From Kribbella sp. VKM Ac-2569 (GTDB lineage: Bacteria > Actinomycetota > Actinomycetes > Propionibacteriales > Kribbellaceae), in assembly GCF_004216905.1 (NCBI RefSeq), contig NZ_SGXJ01000005.1, forward strand, positions 372,001 through 436,000: a stretch of DNA of 64,000 nucleotides. Direction: 5' to 3'. The notes beneath the pieces were generated by a model. That model worked only from the letters and a program-made list of their open reading frames with translations. It did no database searches and was not told the origin of the DNA. Position numbers and translations under genes: made by a program. Of the stretch, positions 50,802 to 59,710 are shown in pieces. How positions within the stretch are numbered: the first letter of the stretch is position 1; each line of letters begins with the position of its first letter.

Positions 50802-52308
50802 CGCCGTACTGGGCGATCTGGAACCGAGTGCCGTGCGGGTCCGGTTCCCACCGTCCCCGACCGGCCTGCTGACCGTCGGCAACATCCGCAGCGCGCTGTT
50901 CAACTGGGCCTTCGCCCGGCACTTCGGCGGCAAGCTCGTGCTCCGTATCGAGGACACCGACACGGCCCGGAACACTGCGGAGGGCTACCGGTACACGTAC
51001 GACGCCCTGCGCTGGCTCGGCCTGACCTGGGACGAAGGCCCCGAGGTCGGTGGCGACTTCGGCCCGTACCTGCAGTCCGAGCGGATGGACATCTACGCGG
51101 ACGTCGTCGCGAAGCTGATGGCGGCCGGCAGGGCGTACCACTGCTACTGCTCGCAGGAGGAGCTCGACCAGCGCCGCGAGGCCGCCCGCACGGCCGGTCA
51201 GCACAGCGGGTACGACGGCCACTGCCGCAACCTCTCGCCCGAGCAGGTCCAGGCGTACGTCGACGAGGGTCGGCGGCCTGTGGTGCGGCTGCGGATGCCG
51301 GACCACCCGATCGTGTTCGACGACCTGGTCCGCGGCGAGATCACGTTCCTGCCGGAGAACCTCGGCGACTACGTCCTGGTCCGCGCGAACGGTTACCCGC
51401 TCTACCCGCTGGTGAACCCGGTCGACGACGCGCTGATGGAGATCACCCACGTGCTCCGCGGCGAGGACCTGCTGCCGTCGACACCCCGCCAGATCGCCCT
51501 GTACGAGGCGCTCGCGGACATCGGGGTCGGCAGCGGACGTACGCCGCGCTTCGGGCACCTGCCGTTCGTGATGGGCGAGGGAAACAAGCGGCTGTCCAAG
51601 CGGGACAAGGGATCCGGGCTGACGGAGTACGTCGACCGCGGGTTCCTCCCCGAGGGGCTGCTGAACTACCTGGCGCTGCTCGGCTGGTCGATCGCCGAGG
51701 ACCGCGACGTGTTCACGATGGCGGAGATGGTCGAGGCGTTCGACATCCGCAAGGTGAATTCGAACGCGGCCCGCTTCGACCCGAAGAAGTGCGAGGCGAT
51801 CAACGCCGCGCACATGCGGCTGCTCCCGCAGGAGGAGTTCGCGCAGCGGATGATCCCGTTCCTGGCCGCCACCGGCGTGCTTCCGGAGCAGCCGTCCGAG
51901 GAGCAGCTCGCGGTACTGCGGGCCGCCGTACCGCTTGTGCAGGAGCGGATGAACACGCTGTCGGAGTCCGACGAGATGCTCGGGTTCCTGTTCGTCGACG
52001 AGGACGCGTTCAGGGTCGATCCGGACGCTGCCGCGAAGGTGCTGACCGGTGACGCGCACGCCGTACTGGACGCGGCCGCGAAGGCGCTGGCCGACCTGGG
52101 CGACACGGAGTGGACCACCGAGGCGATCGAGGCCGCGCTGCGGGCGTCGCTGATCGACGGGCTCGGGCTGAAGCCGAAGAACGCGTTCGGCCCGGTCCGG
52201 GTGGCGATCTCCGGCCGCCGGATCTCGCCGCCGCTGTTCGAGTCACTGGAACTGCTCGGGCGGGAGAAGTCCCTGCACCGGCTCGAGCGCGCTCGCCGTA
52301 CGACGTGA
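50794..52308 (+). CDS. gltX: Glutamyl-tRNA synthetase
   Basis: 504-residue class I synthetase charging tRNA-Glu and, as the non-discriminating form in organisms with GatCAB, also tRNA-Gln. The N-terminal signature reads RVRFPPSPTGLLTVGN, where the usual H(I/V)G motif starts with Thr (T27) instead of His. The second signature KRLSKRDKG is intact. The zinc-region cysteines CYC...H and the C-terminal anticodon-binding region are present. GTG 50794 is inside the FAH gene. tRNA-Gln and tRNA-Glu genes lie about 1 kb downstream. Confidence 0.97.
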   Translation: MTDAVLGDLEPSAVRVRFPPSPTGLLTVGNIRSALFNWAFARHFGGKLVLRIEDTDTARNTAEGYRYTYDALRWLGLTWDEGPEVGGDFGPYLQSERMDIYADVVAKLMAAGRAYHCYCSQEELDQRREAARTAGQHSGYDGHCRNLSPEQVQAYVDEGRRPVVRLRMPDHPIVFDDLVRGEITFLPENLGDYVLVRANGYPLYPLVNPVDDALMEITHVLRGEDLLPSTPRQIALYEALADIGVGSGRTPRFGHLPFVMGEGNKRLSKRDKGSGLTEYVDRGFLPEGLLNYLALLGWSIAEDRDVFTMAEMVEAFDIRKVNSNAARFDPKKCEAINAAHMRLLPQEEFAQRMIPFLAATGVLPEQPSEEQLAVLRAAVPLVQERMNTLSESDEMLGFLFVDEDAFRVDPDAAAKVLTGDAHAVLDAAAKALADLGDTEWTTEAIEAALRASLIDGLGLKPKNAFGPVRVAISGRRISPPLFESLELLGREKSLHRLERARRTT

Positions 52309-53219
52309 TGAGCAAGCAGACGACGCCGTACCAGCGGCTGCTCGACAACGACGTCACGCCGCGCGCGTTCGTCGTCCTCGGCTCGTTCACGATCCTGGTC
52401 GGCTGGATGATCACCGGCGTCGTGATCCAGGGCGTGCAACTGTCGATCCACAAGGACGCCGAGGGGACGCTGTCCTGGTTCGGGTTGCTGGGCGTCAACC
52501 TGACCGTGATGTCCTTGATCCCGCTGTCGATGCTGATCGCCCGGGCGTTGAACAAGCAGACACCGGGACTGCTGTCGTCGGTGGTCGGCCGGCTGCGGTG
52601 GCGTCCGCTGGCCTGGTTCGCGCTGGTCTCGATCGGGCTCGAACTGATCGCGTTCACGATCATCCAGGTCGGCAACGTCCCGCTCGCCACCGGCGAACGC
52701 CATGGCGGTGGCGTGGCGCCAGACGCGATCGCGGTCATCGCGGTCGCGTTGCTGACCTCGCCGATCCAGGCCGCGGGGGAGGAGTACTTCTTCCGCGGGT
52801 ACCTGCTGCAGGCCGTCGGGTCGTTCGTCCGGACCGCGCTGGTGGCCGTGATCGTCACCGGAGTGCTGTTCACCGCCGCGCACGGGATCTGGCCGTGGCA
52901 GAGCCCGGCGCTGTTCGTCGACCGGCTCGTGTTCGGCCTGATCGCGGGAATGCTCGTGGTCCGGACCGGCGGACTGGAGGCCGGTATCGCGTCGCACGCG
53001 GCGAACAACGTGGTGACGTTCGTGTTCGCGGCGCTGACCGACACAGTCGGGGCGAGCCTCGGTGTGAAGGACGCACCCTGGCCGCTGGTGACGATCGACG
53101 TGGTGAAGTTCATCGCGTTCGGCGCGATCGCGTGGTGGATGTCCGGGCGGATGAAACTGGAGCGCAGTTCCGAGTTGCCGTTGACCGCGCTGCCGGTCGC
53201 CGGCCCGGGACGGGTGTGA
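52308..53219 (+). CDS. CPBP-family intramembrane metalloprotease
   Basis: 303-residue membrane protein, about eight hydrophobic segments. The conserved motifs of the Abi/CAAX protease family are present: GEEYFFRGYLLQ (E-E-x-x-x-R), FTAAHG and HAANN. The ATG shares a base with the gltX stop (TGATG). A protease role (prenyl-protein or bacteriocin-immunity-type) is inferred only from the family; the coupling to gltX is common in actinobacteria but has no clear meaning. Confidence 0.9.
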   Translation: MSKQTTPYQRLLDNDVTPRAFVVLGSFTILVGWMITGVVIQGVQLSIHKDAEGTLSWFGLLGVNLTVMSLIPLSMLIARALNKQTPGLLSSVVGRLRWRPLAWFALVSIGLELIAFTIIQVGNVPLATGERHGGGVAPDAIAVIAVALLTSPIQAAGEEYFFRGYLLQAVGSFVRTALVAVIVTGVLFTAAHGIWPWQSPALFVDRLVFGLIAGMLVVRTGGLEAGIASHAANNVVTFVFAALTDTVGASLGVKDAPWPLVTIDVVKFIAFGAIAWWMSGRMKLERSSELPLTALPVAGPGRV

Positions 53220-53336
53220 CGGGAGTGACAACCCGCCGGAGGGGGCCCGTTTTGCTGTCCGGTCCCTGCCTCGGGTAAGCTCTCCGAGCCGGGTTGGTGA
53301 GGGCGGAAACAAACTCTCGACCCAGTGAAATGCCTT

Positions 53337-53408
53337 TGGGGTATGGGGTAATTGGCAGCCCGTCTGATTCTGGTTCAGTTAGTCTAGGTTCGAGTCCTAG
53401 TACCCCAG
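53337..53408 (+). tRNA. tRNA-Gln (CUG)
   Basis: 72 nt. Acceptor TGGGGTA with TACCCCA, discriminator G (53408), CCA not encoded. Anticodon loop TTCTGGT gives anticodon CUG. T-arm CTAGG-TTCGAGT-CCTAG is perfect. The U1-A72 pair is an identity feature of tRNA-Gln and of amidotransferase substrates. Confidence 0.96.
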
Positions 53409-53486
53409 CGGATTGGACCGCACCGGTGAAAATCGGTAGAGTTCAACCTCGTTGCCCGGCCCAACAGGTCCGGATGACACACCTCT

Positions 53487-53562
53487 GGCCCCGTTGTGTA
53501 GCGGCCTAGCACGCCGCCCTCTCAAGGCGGTAGCGCGGGTTCGAATCCCGTCGGGGCTACCA
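53487..53562 (+). tRNA. tRNA-Glu (CUC)
   Basis: 76 nt including an encoded CCA (53560-53562). Acceptor GGCCCCG with CGGGGCT (G1-U72 wobble, as in other actinobacterial tRNA-Glu genes), anticodon stem CCGCC/GGCGG around CTCTCAA giving anticodon CUC, and T-arm with GGTTCGAATCC. It follows tRNA-Gln by 78 nt. Confidence 0.96.
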
Positions 53563-53568
53563 GAGTCA

Positions 53569-53597
53569 AGCGCCTCCCACCACTGGTGGGAGGCGCT
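53569..53597 (+). terminator. Hairpin terminator after tRNA-Glu
   Basis: Perfect 13-bp stem AGCGCCTCCCACC / GGTGGGAGGCGCT with a 3-nt loop, 6 nt after the tRNA 3' end. There is no T-tract. Confidence 0.75.
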
Positions 53598-53704
53598 CGT
53601 GCGTTCGGGACCGGACCGCCGCGGGTCTCCGGAAGTTTTCTCGCACCAGGTGCCAACGATGTTCCGCAAAGCCGGCCGGATCCTGGACAGCCGTGGATCT
53701 AACC

Positions 53705-53726
53705 GCTTAGAGTCTAAGCGCTTAGA
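53705..53726. promoter_or_regulatory. LacI-type operator of the ABC importer operon
   Basis: TCTAAGCGCTTAGA (53713-53726) is a perfect 14-bp palindrome with the central CG step typical of LacI-family operators. It overlaps GCTTAGAGTCTAAGC (53705-53719), a second palindrome with one central base, so the half-site CTTAGA occurs three times. It lies 32 nt before the binding-protein start and most likely binds the LacI regulator at the end of the operon. Confidence 0.85.
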
Positions 53727-53757
53727 TCTTCTCCCTGCTCGTGGAAAGGGGAACGCT

Positions 53758-55065
53758 GTGCGGCGGAACCTCTTCGCTCTTCCGGCCGTGGTGGTTGCCA
53801 CGGCCTTGCTGCTGGCCGGCTGTGGCGACTCGTCCGGGTCCAACGCCCAAGCCACGGCCGCCCCCGGTCCGGAGACCGGGACCATCACGTTCACGGGTAC
53901 CGACAACGCAGAGACGTACCAGCCCGTGATCAAGGCCTTCGAGGCGAAGAACCCCGGGATCAAGGTGACCTACACCCAGATCCCGTTCGACCAGTTCAAC
54001 GCGACCATGCAGCAGCGGCTGAGCGCGAAGGACGCCGGCATCGACGTCTACACGGTCGACGAGCCGCGGGTCTCGCAGCTCGCCGCGAAGGGTTTCCTCA
54101 CCGATCTCAGCGACCTCGACGCCAAGGCGAAGACGTCCTTCAGCGCGACGGCGTACAAGACCAATCGCTTCCGCGACAAGCTGTGGTCGTTGCCGATGTG
54201 GAACTCGACGCAGTTCCTCTTCTACAACAAGACCGCGCTCGCGAAGGCGAAGGTGACGCCGCCGACCGCCGACCCGGAGCAGCGCTGGACCTGGGAGCAG
54301 GTCGAGGCCGCCGGCCGGAAGGCGATGCAGTCGGGCGGCACGAAGTACGGCCTGTTCATGGAGCAGCCCGAGGCGTACTACCAGCTGCAGCCGCTGGCCG
54401 AATCGCTCGGCGGTGGATCCGGGATCGAAGGCGATGACGCCCTCACCCCGGCGGTCGAGACCGACGGCTGGAAGAAGGCGATGCAGTGGTACGGCGCTAC
54501 GTTCGCGAGCGGACTGTCGCCGCGTGGCATCGGCGGGTTCCAGACCGGCCCGGTGTTCGCGGCCGGTGATGTCGCGTTCTTCGTCGGCGGCCCGTGGGAC
54601 CTGAAGATCTTCGGCAGCTCGAAGGTCGACTGGGGCGTCGCCCCGATGCCGTACTTCCAGGGCGGCAAGCCGGTCACCCCGACCGGTTCGTGGTCGCTCG
54701 GCATCAACCCGGCGTCGAAGCAGCAGGGGATGGCGCGCAAGTTCGTCGAGTTCGCGGCGCTGGACCTGGCGGGCAACCTGGCCACCACGAGTACGACGAC
54801 GATCATCCCGGCGAACCTCGAGGCGCAGAAGCAGTACACCCCGCAGATGGACAAGTTCTCCGGCGCGAAGACGGCCGGTGCTGCCGCGATCACGACGTAC
54901 GAGAGTGAGCACACCGCGGTGTCGCGGCCGGTGAGCGTCGGGTACATCCAGTTCGAGGAAGTCATGGGCAAGGCGTTCGCCGATATCCGCAACGGGACCG
55001 ACCCGAACACCAGGTTGCAGGAGGCGACCAGGCAGCTCACCGACGCCTGGAAGTCCATCAAATGA
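53758..55065 (+). CDS. ABC transporter substrate-binding lipoprotein (sugar family)
   Basis: 435-residue family 1 solute-binding protein. Signal peptide with lipobox LLAGC, then GTITFTGTDNAETYQPVIKAF (in part), PMWNSTQFLFYNK, WTWEQVEAAGRKA, and VDWGVAPMPYFQGG plus TGSWSLGINPASK, typical for carbohydrate (CUT1) importers. GTG 53758 with AAAGGGGA upstream is the start. Shares an ATGA overlap with the first permease. The downstream nucleoside hydrolase hints at a nucleoside or ribose-like ligand. Confidence 0.93.
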   Translation: MRRNLFALPAVVVATALLLAGCGDSSGSNAQATAAPGPETGTITFTGTDNAETYQPVIKAFEAKNPGIKVTYTQIPFDQFNATMQQRLSAKDAGIDVYTVDEPRVSQLAAKGFLTDLSDLDAKAKTSFSATAYKTNRFRDKLWSLPMWNSTQFLFYNKTALAKAKVTPPTADPEQRWTWEQVEAAGRKAMQSGGTKYGLFMEQPEAYYQLQPLAESLGGGSGIEGDDALTPAVETDGWKKAMQWYGATFASGLSPRGIGGFQTGPVFAAGDVAFFVGGPWDLKIFGSSKVDWGVAPMPYFQGGKPVTPTGSWSLGINPASKQQGMARKFVEFAALDLAGNLATTSTTTIIPANLEAQKQYTPQMDKFSGAKTAGAAAITTYESEHTAVSRPVSVGYIQFEEVMGKAFADIRNGTDPNTRLQEATRQLTDAWKSIK

Positions 55066-55922
55066 AGCAGCGGCAAGGGCTGATCGCCCTCGCCTTCCTG
55101 GCCCCCGCGCTGGTGTGTCTCGCCGTACTGCGGATCGTCCCGGCGATCTCGGCGGTGGTCGAGAGCTTCTACACCGAGAGCCTGCTGCGCGGCGGGCGGG
55201 TGTTCGCGGGCCTGGGCAACTACACGGATCTGCTGTCGAACAAGGACTTCCGGCAGTCGGTCGGCGTGACGCTGCTCTTCACCGTGCTGGTGAACCCGAT
55301 CCAGGTCGCGGTCTCGTTCCTGCTCGCGGTCCTCTTCACTCAGAGGGCCGCGGGCGCGAAGCTCTGGCGCACGCTCGTGATCCTGCCGATAGCCACCCCG
55401 CCTGCGGTGTCGGCAGTGATCTGGAGCGTCATCTACCGCCCGGACGGCCTCGCGAACGGCGTACTCGAACGGCTCGGCCTGCCCGCGCAGCCGTTCCTCA
55501 CCTCGCCGAGTCAGGTGCTGCCGTCGCTGATCGTCCTGCTGTCCTGGATCGGCGTCGGGTACTGGATGCTGTTCCTGATCGCGGGAATCCAGGAGGTCCC
55601 GGAAGAGGTCCGCGAGGCCGCCCTGCTCGACGGTGCGGGCCCGTGGCGCCGGATGGTGTCGGTCGTCCTTCCGCTGGTACGTCGTCCGCTCGCGTTCGTG
55701 CTCGTCGCCGACACAGTGTCGAACCTGCTCGTGTTCGCGCCGGTGCAGATCCTCACCAAAGGCGGCCCGAACGGCAACAGCAACCTGCTGATGTACGACG
55801 TCTACAGCCGCGCGTACGCCATCGGCGACATCCACGTTGCCCAGGCCGAGGTCGTCATCCTGGTCGCGTTGACGCTGGCGATCGTGGCCGGACAGTTCCG
55901 GCTGCTGCGAGGTGACCAGTGA
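55062..55922 (+). CDS. ABC transporter permease (MalF type)
   Basis: 286 residues, six predicted helices, with the EAA loop EEVREAALLDGAGPWRRM followed by VVLP that contacts the ATPase. The N-terminus (GLIALAFLAPALVCLAVLR) is typical for the first permease of sugar importers. Overlaps the binding-protein gene and the second permease gene by 4 nt each. Confidence 0.93.
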   Translation: MKQRQGLIALAFLAPALVCLAVLRIVPAISAVVESFYTESLLRGGRVFAGLGNYTDLLSNKDFRQSVGVTLLFTVLVNPIQVAVSFLLAVLFTQRAAGAKLWRTLVILPIATPPAVSAVIWSVIYRPDGLANGVLERLGLPAQPFLTSPSQVLPSLIVLLSWIGVGYWMLFLIAGIQEVPEEVREAALLDGAGPWRRMVSVVLPLVRRPLAFVLVADTVSNLLVFAPVQILTKGGPNGNSNLLMYDVYSRAYAIGDIHVAQAEVVILVALTLAIVAGQFRLLRGDQ

Positions 55923-56737
55923 AGCGGGTCAGCCTCTCGGTGCTCGGCGGGGTCGTCGGCATCCTGTTCTTCTTGCCGTTGCTCTGGGTCGTCACGAACT
56001 CGCTGCGCCCCGGCTCGGAGACGTTCGCCAACCTCAACCCGCTGTCCTGGCAGACGTTCCTCGAGCTGCGTCCCACCCTGACCAACTACTCTGCCCTCCT
56101 GAACAGCGCGATCGGCCGTGCGACGCTCAACTCGATCCTGGTCAGCGCTGCCACGGTCGTCATCGGCCTCGCGGTCTGCGCGACCGCGGCCTTCGGGCTG
56201 GCGGCGTTCCAGTTCCGCGGCCGCGGGCTGGTGTTCGGCATCGTCGTACTGAGCTTCCTGGTGCCGTTCGACGCGATCGCGATCCCGCTGTCGACGATGT
56301 TCCGGGACTGGCACCTGACCAACACGTTCGCGGGTCTGGTGCTGCCGGGGATCGGCAACGGGATGGCGATCTTCCTGCTGCGGCAGTTCTTCCTCGGCAT
56401 CCCGGCCGAACTGGTCGAAGCCGGCCGGCTCGACGGGCTGGGCTGGTTCGGGGTGTTCCGCTGGATCTACCTGCCGCTGTCGAAGCCCGCGCTGATCGGC
56501 GCCGGCCTGATGCTGTTCCTCTTCCAGTGGCAGGCGTACGTCTGGCCGCTGCTGATCGGTACCGACGCCAAGCACATCCTCGGCCCGGTCGCGCTGTCCA
56601 ACCTGCAGGGCCAGAACTTCACCGACTACGGTCTCGTGTTCGCGGGCGCCGTGGTCCTCACCGTCATCCCGCTGGCCGTCATCGCCGGCTTCCAGCGGTA
56701 CTTCGTCCAGTCCGTGTCGAGTACCGGACTCAAGTAA
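55919..56737 (+). CDS. ABC transporter permease (MalG type)
   Basis: 272 residues, six predicted helices. The EAA loop is EAGRLDGLGWFGVFRWIYLP, and FLVPFDAIAIPLS and LIGTDAKHILGPVALS are typical of the second permease. GTG start overlapping the first permease gene. No ATPase gene accompanies the two permeases, so a shared MsiK/UgpC-type ATPase encoded elsewhere probably drives the importer. Confidence 0.93.
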   Translation: MKRVSLSVLGGVVGILFFLPLLWVVTNSLRPGSETFANLNPLSWQTFLELRPTLTNYSALLNSAIGRATLNSILVSAATVVIGLAVCATAAFGLAAFQFRGRGLVFGIVVLSFLVPFDAIAIPLSTMFRDWHLTNTFAGLVLPGIGNGMAIFLLRQFFLGIPAELVEAGRLDGLGWFGVFRWIYLPLSKPALIGAGLMLFLFQWQAYVWPLLIGTDAKHILGPVALSNLQGQNFTDYGLVFAGAVVLTVIPLAVIAGFQRYFVQSVSSTGLK

Positions 56738-56745
56738 GGAGATCT

Positions 56746-57663
56746 GTGCGATCCATCATTCTCGATACCGATATCGGCTCCGACGTCGACGACGCGATGG
56801 CGCTCGCCCAGCTCCTGGGCAGCCCGGAGCTCGACCTCGTCGAGGTTCACACCGTGTACGGCGACACGCGGCTGCGGGCCCAGCTCGCCAGGCGGTACGG
56901 CGTACTCGCGGGACGCGAACTGGACGTCGTACCCGGTGAGACCGAGACGTTGTCGGGGCGGAAGGTCTGGTGGGCCGGGCATGAGGGCACGCTGCACGAC
57001 GACCTGGAACAGGAGACGATCAGCGCGGACAGCGCGCCCGAACGGCTGGTCGCCCGGCTCCGCGAGCAACCTGGTGAGCTCGACGTGGCCGCGATCGGAC
57101 CGCTGACCAACGTGGCGGCTGCTCTCGCCCTCGAACCGCAGGCGGCCTGGTGGATCCGGCACCTGTGGGTGATGGGTGGATCGTTCGGCGACGACGTGTG
57201 CGAGCACAACTTCAAGTCCGACGACGTGGCTGCGCAGGCCGTGCTGAGCGCTGGAATTCCGACCACGATCACCGGGCTGGAGATCACCCAGCAGGTCACG
57301 ATCGAGGCGGCCCGCCTGGAGTGGATCCGCGCCGCCGGACCGCTCGGTGCCGCGCTCGGGGCGGACATCGAGCAGTGGTGGGCGTACTGGAACGAGACGT
57401 GGAACGTGCCGCATGACCCGGTCGCGGTGCTCGCACTGAGTCGCCCGGAACTGTTCACGTTCTCCAAGCTCGGACGGGTGTCGATCGAGGTCGGGGGAGA
57501 GCGGGCGGGGCACAGTACGTTCGCGCCTGCTGCGGACGGCACCGTGCGGATCGTTACCGCGGTGGAGGCCGAGCAGGTGGCCGAGGAGATCACGACGCGG
57601 ATCGTGGCCGCCGGCACGGCATACCCTGTGGCTCGTGGGGAGATCGATGGCGACCGCACGTGA
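56746..57663 (+). CDS. Nucleoside hydrolase (IunH family)
   Basis: 305 residues starting with the calcium- and ribose-binding signature ILDTDIGSDVDDAMAL. Further family elements: AIGPLTNVAAAL, MGGSFG, HNFKSDDVAAQAVL (N-x-x-x-D) and a late VPHDPVAVLAL with the conserved His-Asp. It splits nucleosides to base and ribose. GTG 56746 with AAGGAG 4 nt upstream. It overlaps the lacI gene by 17 nt, so it belongs to the importer operon. Confidence 0.92.
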   Translation: MRSIILDTDIGSDVDDAMALAQLLGSPELDLVEVHTVYGDTRLRAQLARRYGVLAGRELDVVPGETETLSGRKVWWAGHEGTLHDDLEQETISADSAPERLVARLREQPGELDVAAIGPLTNVAAALALEPQAAWWIRHLWVMGGSFGDDVCEHNFKSDDVAAQAVLSAGIPTTITGLEITQQVTIEAARLEWIRAAGPLGAALGADIEQWWAYWNETWNVPHDPVAVLALSRPELFTFSKLGRVSIEVGGERAGHSTFAPAADGTVRIVTAVEAEQVAEEITTRIVAAGTAYPVARGEIDGDRT

Positions 57664-58639
57664 CGTCGCGGAACGCGCCGGCACGTCCACGGCGGTCGTC
57701 AGCTACGTCTTCAACAACGGCCCCCGGCCCGTGTCGGCGGAGACCCGCCGGCGCGTGCTGGAGGCCGCGGCGGAGCTGGAATACCGGCCTAACATCCTCG
57801 CCCGTGCGCTGAGCGCGGGACGCACGTACTCGCTCGGACTACTCATCCCGCAGATCCGCAACCCGTACTTCGCCACGCTCGCCGAGCACCTGGAGAACTA
57901 CGCGCGGCAGCACGACCACCTGCTGCTGATCGGCGACTCGGCCGGCGATCCGGAGCAGGAGTCGGCCCACATCGGCTCGTTCATCGAACGCAAGGTCGAC
58001 GGCGTAGTCCTCGTCTCGTTGCTGGTCGCGCCCGCGATCCAGCGCTTCGCGACCGCCGGCGTACCGGTCGTGGCTCTGCACCCAGTGCCCGACGGCGTGA
58101 CGGTCTCCACGCTCTCGATCGACTACGTCGCGGGCTCTGAGGCGTCGGCGGACCATCTGCTGTCACACGGCTACCGAACCCTCGGCGTCGTCACCGGCCC
58201 CGAGGATTCACCCGGTACGGCGGAACACCGGCGCGGGATCGAACGGGCGCTGGACAAGCACCCACGGGCGTCGGCGCGGTACGTGGCCAGCCCGGTGTCG
58301 CGGTTCGCTGCACGGGACGCCGTACGGCCGTGGTTCGCGCAGAAGCGGCCGCCGCGGGCGATCTACTGCTCGACGGACGAGCAGGCGTTCGGCGTTCTGT
58401 TCGCGGCCTGGGAAGCCGGACTGCAGGTGCCGGACGACGTGGCTGTGATGGGTTTCGACGGCACCAGTGAGTGCACCGTGACGATCCCGCCACTCGCCAG
58501 CGTCCGCCAGCCGATCGAGGAAACCGCACGCCAGGCCGTCGAACTGTTGCTCGACCGCACGAACCCACCGGCAGCCCGCCACGTCCTCGACTACGAGTTG
58601 GTTCCCAGCATCTCCTGCGGCTGCACAGAATCCGAGTAG
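57647..58639 (+). CDS. LacI-family transcriptional regulator
   Basis: 330 residues: N-terminal helix-turn-helix (ATARDVAERAGTSTAVVSYV, hinge NGPRPVSAETRRRVLEAA, YRPNILARAL) and a periplasmic-binding-like effector domain (GLLIPQIRNPYFATLA, DDVAVMGFDG, PPLASVRQP). ATG 57647 is chosen because GGGGAG lies 5 nt upstream; GTG 57635 would overlap that site. It probably represses the operon through the palindrome at 53.7 kb and is itself part of it. Confidence 0.94.
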   Translation: MATARDVAERAGTSTAVVSYVFNNGPRPVSAETRRRVLEAAAELEYRPNILARALSAGRTYSLGLLIPQIRNPYFATLAEHLENYARQHDHLLLIGDSAGDPEQESAHIGSFIERKVDGVVLVSLLVAPAIQRFATAGVPVVALHPVPDGVTVSTLSIDYVAGSEASADHLLSHGYRTLGVVTGPEDSPGTAEHRRGIERALDKHPRASARYVASPVSRFAARDAVRPWFAQKRPPRAIYCSTDEQAFGVLFAAWEAGLQVPDDVAVMGFDGTSECTVTIPPLASVRQPIEETARQAVELLLDRTNPPAARHVLDYELVPSISCGCTESE

Positions 58640-58648
58640 CCTGAAGGA

Positions 58649-59050
58649 ATGGCTGTCGAGTTCAACCACACCATCGTGAACTGCACCGACAAAGAAGCCT
58701 CGGCGCGGTTCCTGGCCTACATCCTCGGGATCGGCGAACCGAGCAGTTTCGGGCCGTTCGCCGTGGTGCAGCTCGGGAACGGCACGACGCTCGACTTCGC
58801 CGAGGGCCAGGGGCAGCCGCACCGGCAGCACTACGCCTTCCTCGTGAGCGAGGAGGAGTTCGACCAGATCCACGCCCGGATCGTCGACCGCGGGCTGACG
58901 TACTGGGCCGACCCCTTCCACCGCAGCGAAGGCGAGATCAACACCAACGACGGCGGCCGCGGCCTTTACTGGGACGACCCCGACGGCCACAACCTCGAAA
59001 TCCTCACAGTGCCGTACGGCGGCTGGAACCAGGGCAACGCACTCGGTTAG
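58649..59050 (+). CDS. VOC-family (glyoxalase/bleomycin-resistance fold) protein
   Basis: 133 residues with one vicinal-oxygen-chelate module: FNHTIVNCTDKEASARFLAY with the metal-ligand His at the start, and FVVxL-like FAVVQLGNG, then GLYWDDPDGHNLEILTVPYG, which includes DPDGH and the terminal Glu ligand. Metal-dependent reaction unknown. It starts 9 nt after the lacI gene. Confidence 0.9.
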   Translation: MAVEFNHTIVNCTDKEASARFLAYILGIGEPSSFGPFAVVQLGNGTTLDFAEGQGQPHRQHYAFLVSEEEFDQIHARIVDRGLTYWADPFHRSEGEINTNDGGRGLYWDDPDGHNLEILTVPYGGWNQGNALG

Positions 59051-59057
59051 TTGCTCG

Positions 59058-59630
59058 TCAGGCCGGCGACGGGCTCGACTGAGTCGGACCGGGTGGGGCT
59101 GAGAGCGCGCGCCGCATCGACCATCCGACGCCGATCAGGACCACGCCCCAGATCAGTGCCGTGATGCCTAGCAGTACGGCGATGCTGACCGCGCCCGCAC
59201 CGGGATTGGCGGCGAACAGTACGCCGATCAGGAGCGACAACAGCCCGTTGAGCACGAGCAGCCGGCGCGGCATCACCTGGTGGCTGCTGAAGGCGCCCGC
59301 GAGCTCGAAGACGCCGCGGATGATCAGCCAGATCCCGAGGATCCAGGTCAGCGTCTTGGCGGTCATGCCGGGACTGGTGATCGCGAAGAACGCCGCGAGC
59401 AACGCGATCAAGCCGAGCACGACCAGCCACAGCCGACTGCCCCGGGACTCGGGCTGGAAGGCCTGAACGATCGATCCGATCCCGTCGGTGAGGGCCCAGA
59501 ACCCCCAGAGCAGCGCCAGCGCGATCGCCGTGGAGATCGGCCACGCGATCGCGAGAATCCCGAACACGATGCCGATCGCACCGCGGACGAGCAGCATCTT
59601 CCACCCGAGAGTCAACCAGTCCCGCTCCAT
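59058..59630 (-). CDS. HdeD/DUF308-family membrane protein
   Basis: 190 residues with six hydrophobic helices in three similar pairs, and GVFELAGAF-type segments as in HdeD proteins (WILGIWLIIRGVFELAGAFS in part). ATG 59630 has GAGG 6 nt upstream. Related proteins have been tied to acid stress in enterobacteria; in actinobacteria the role is unknown. Confidence 0.88.
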   Translation of the reverse strand: MERDWLTLGWKMLLVRGAIGIVFGILAIAWPISTAIALALLWGFWALTDGIGSIVQAFQPESRGSRLWLVVLGLIALLAAFFAITSPGMTAKTLTWILGIWLIIRGVFELAGAFSSHQVMPRRLLVLNGLLSLLIGVLFAANPGAGAVSIAVLLGITALIWGVVLIGVGWSMRRALSAPPGPTQSSPSPA

Positions 59631-59710
59631 GTCGGACCTCCTTGAGGGCTCGTTCTCCTCATGGTGATCCGATTGCTCACTCACGGCAATCACCGACCTA
59701 CTGTGGTCGT

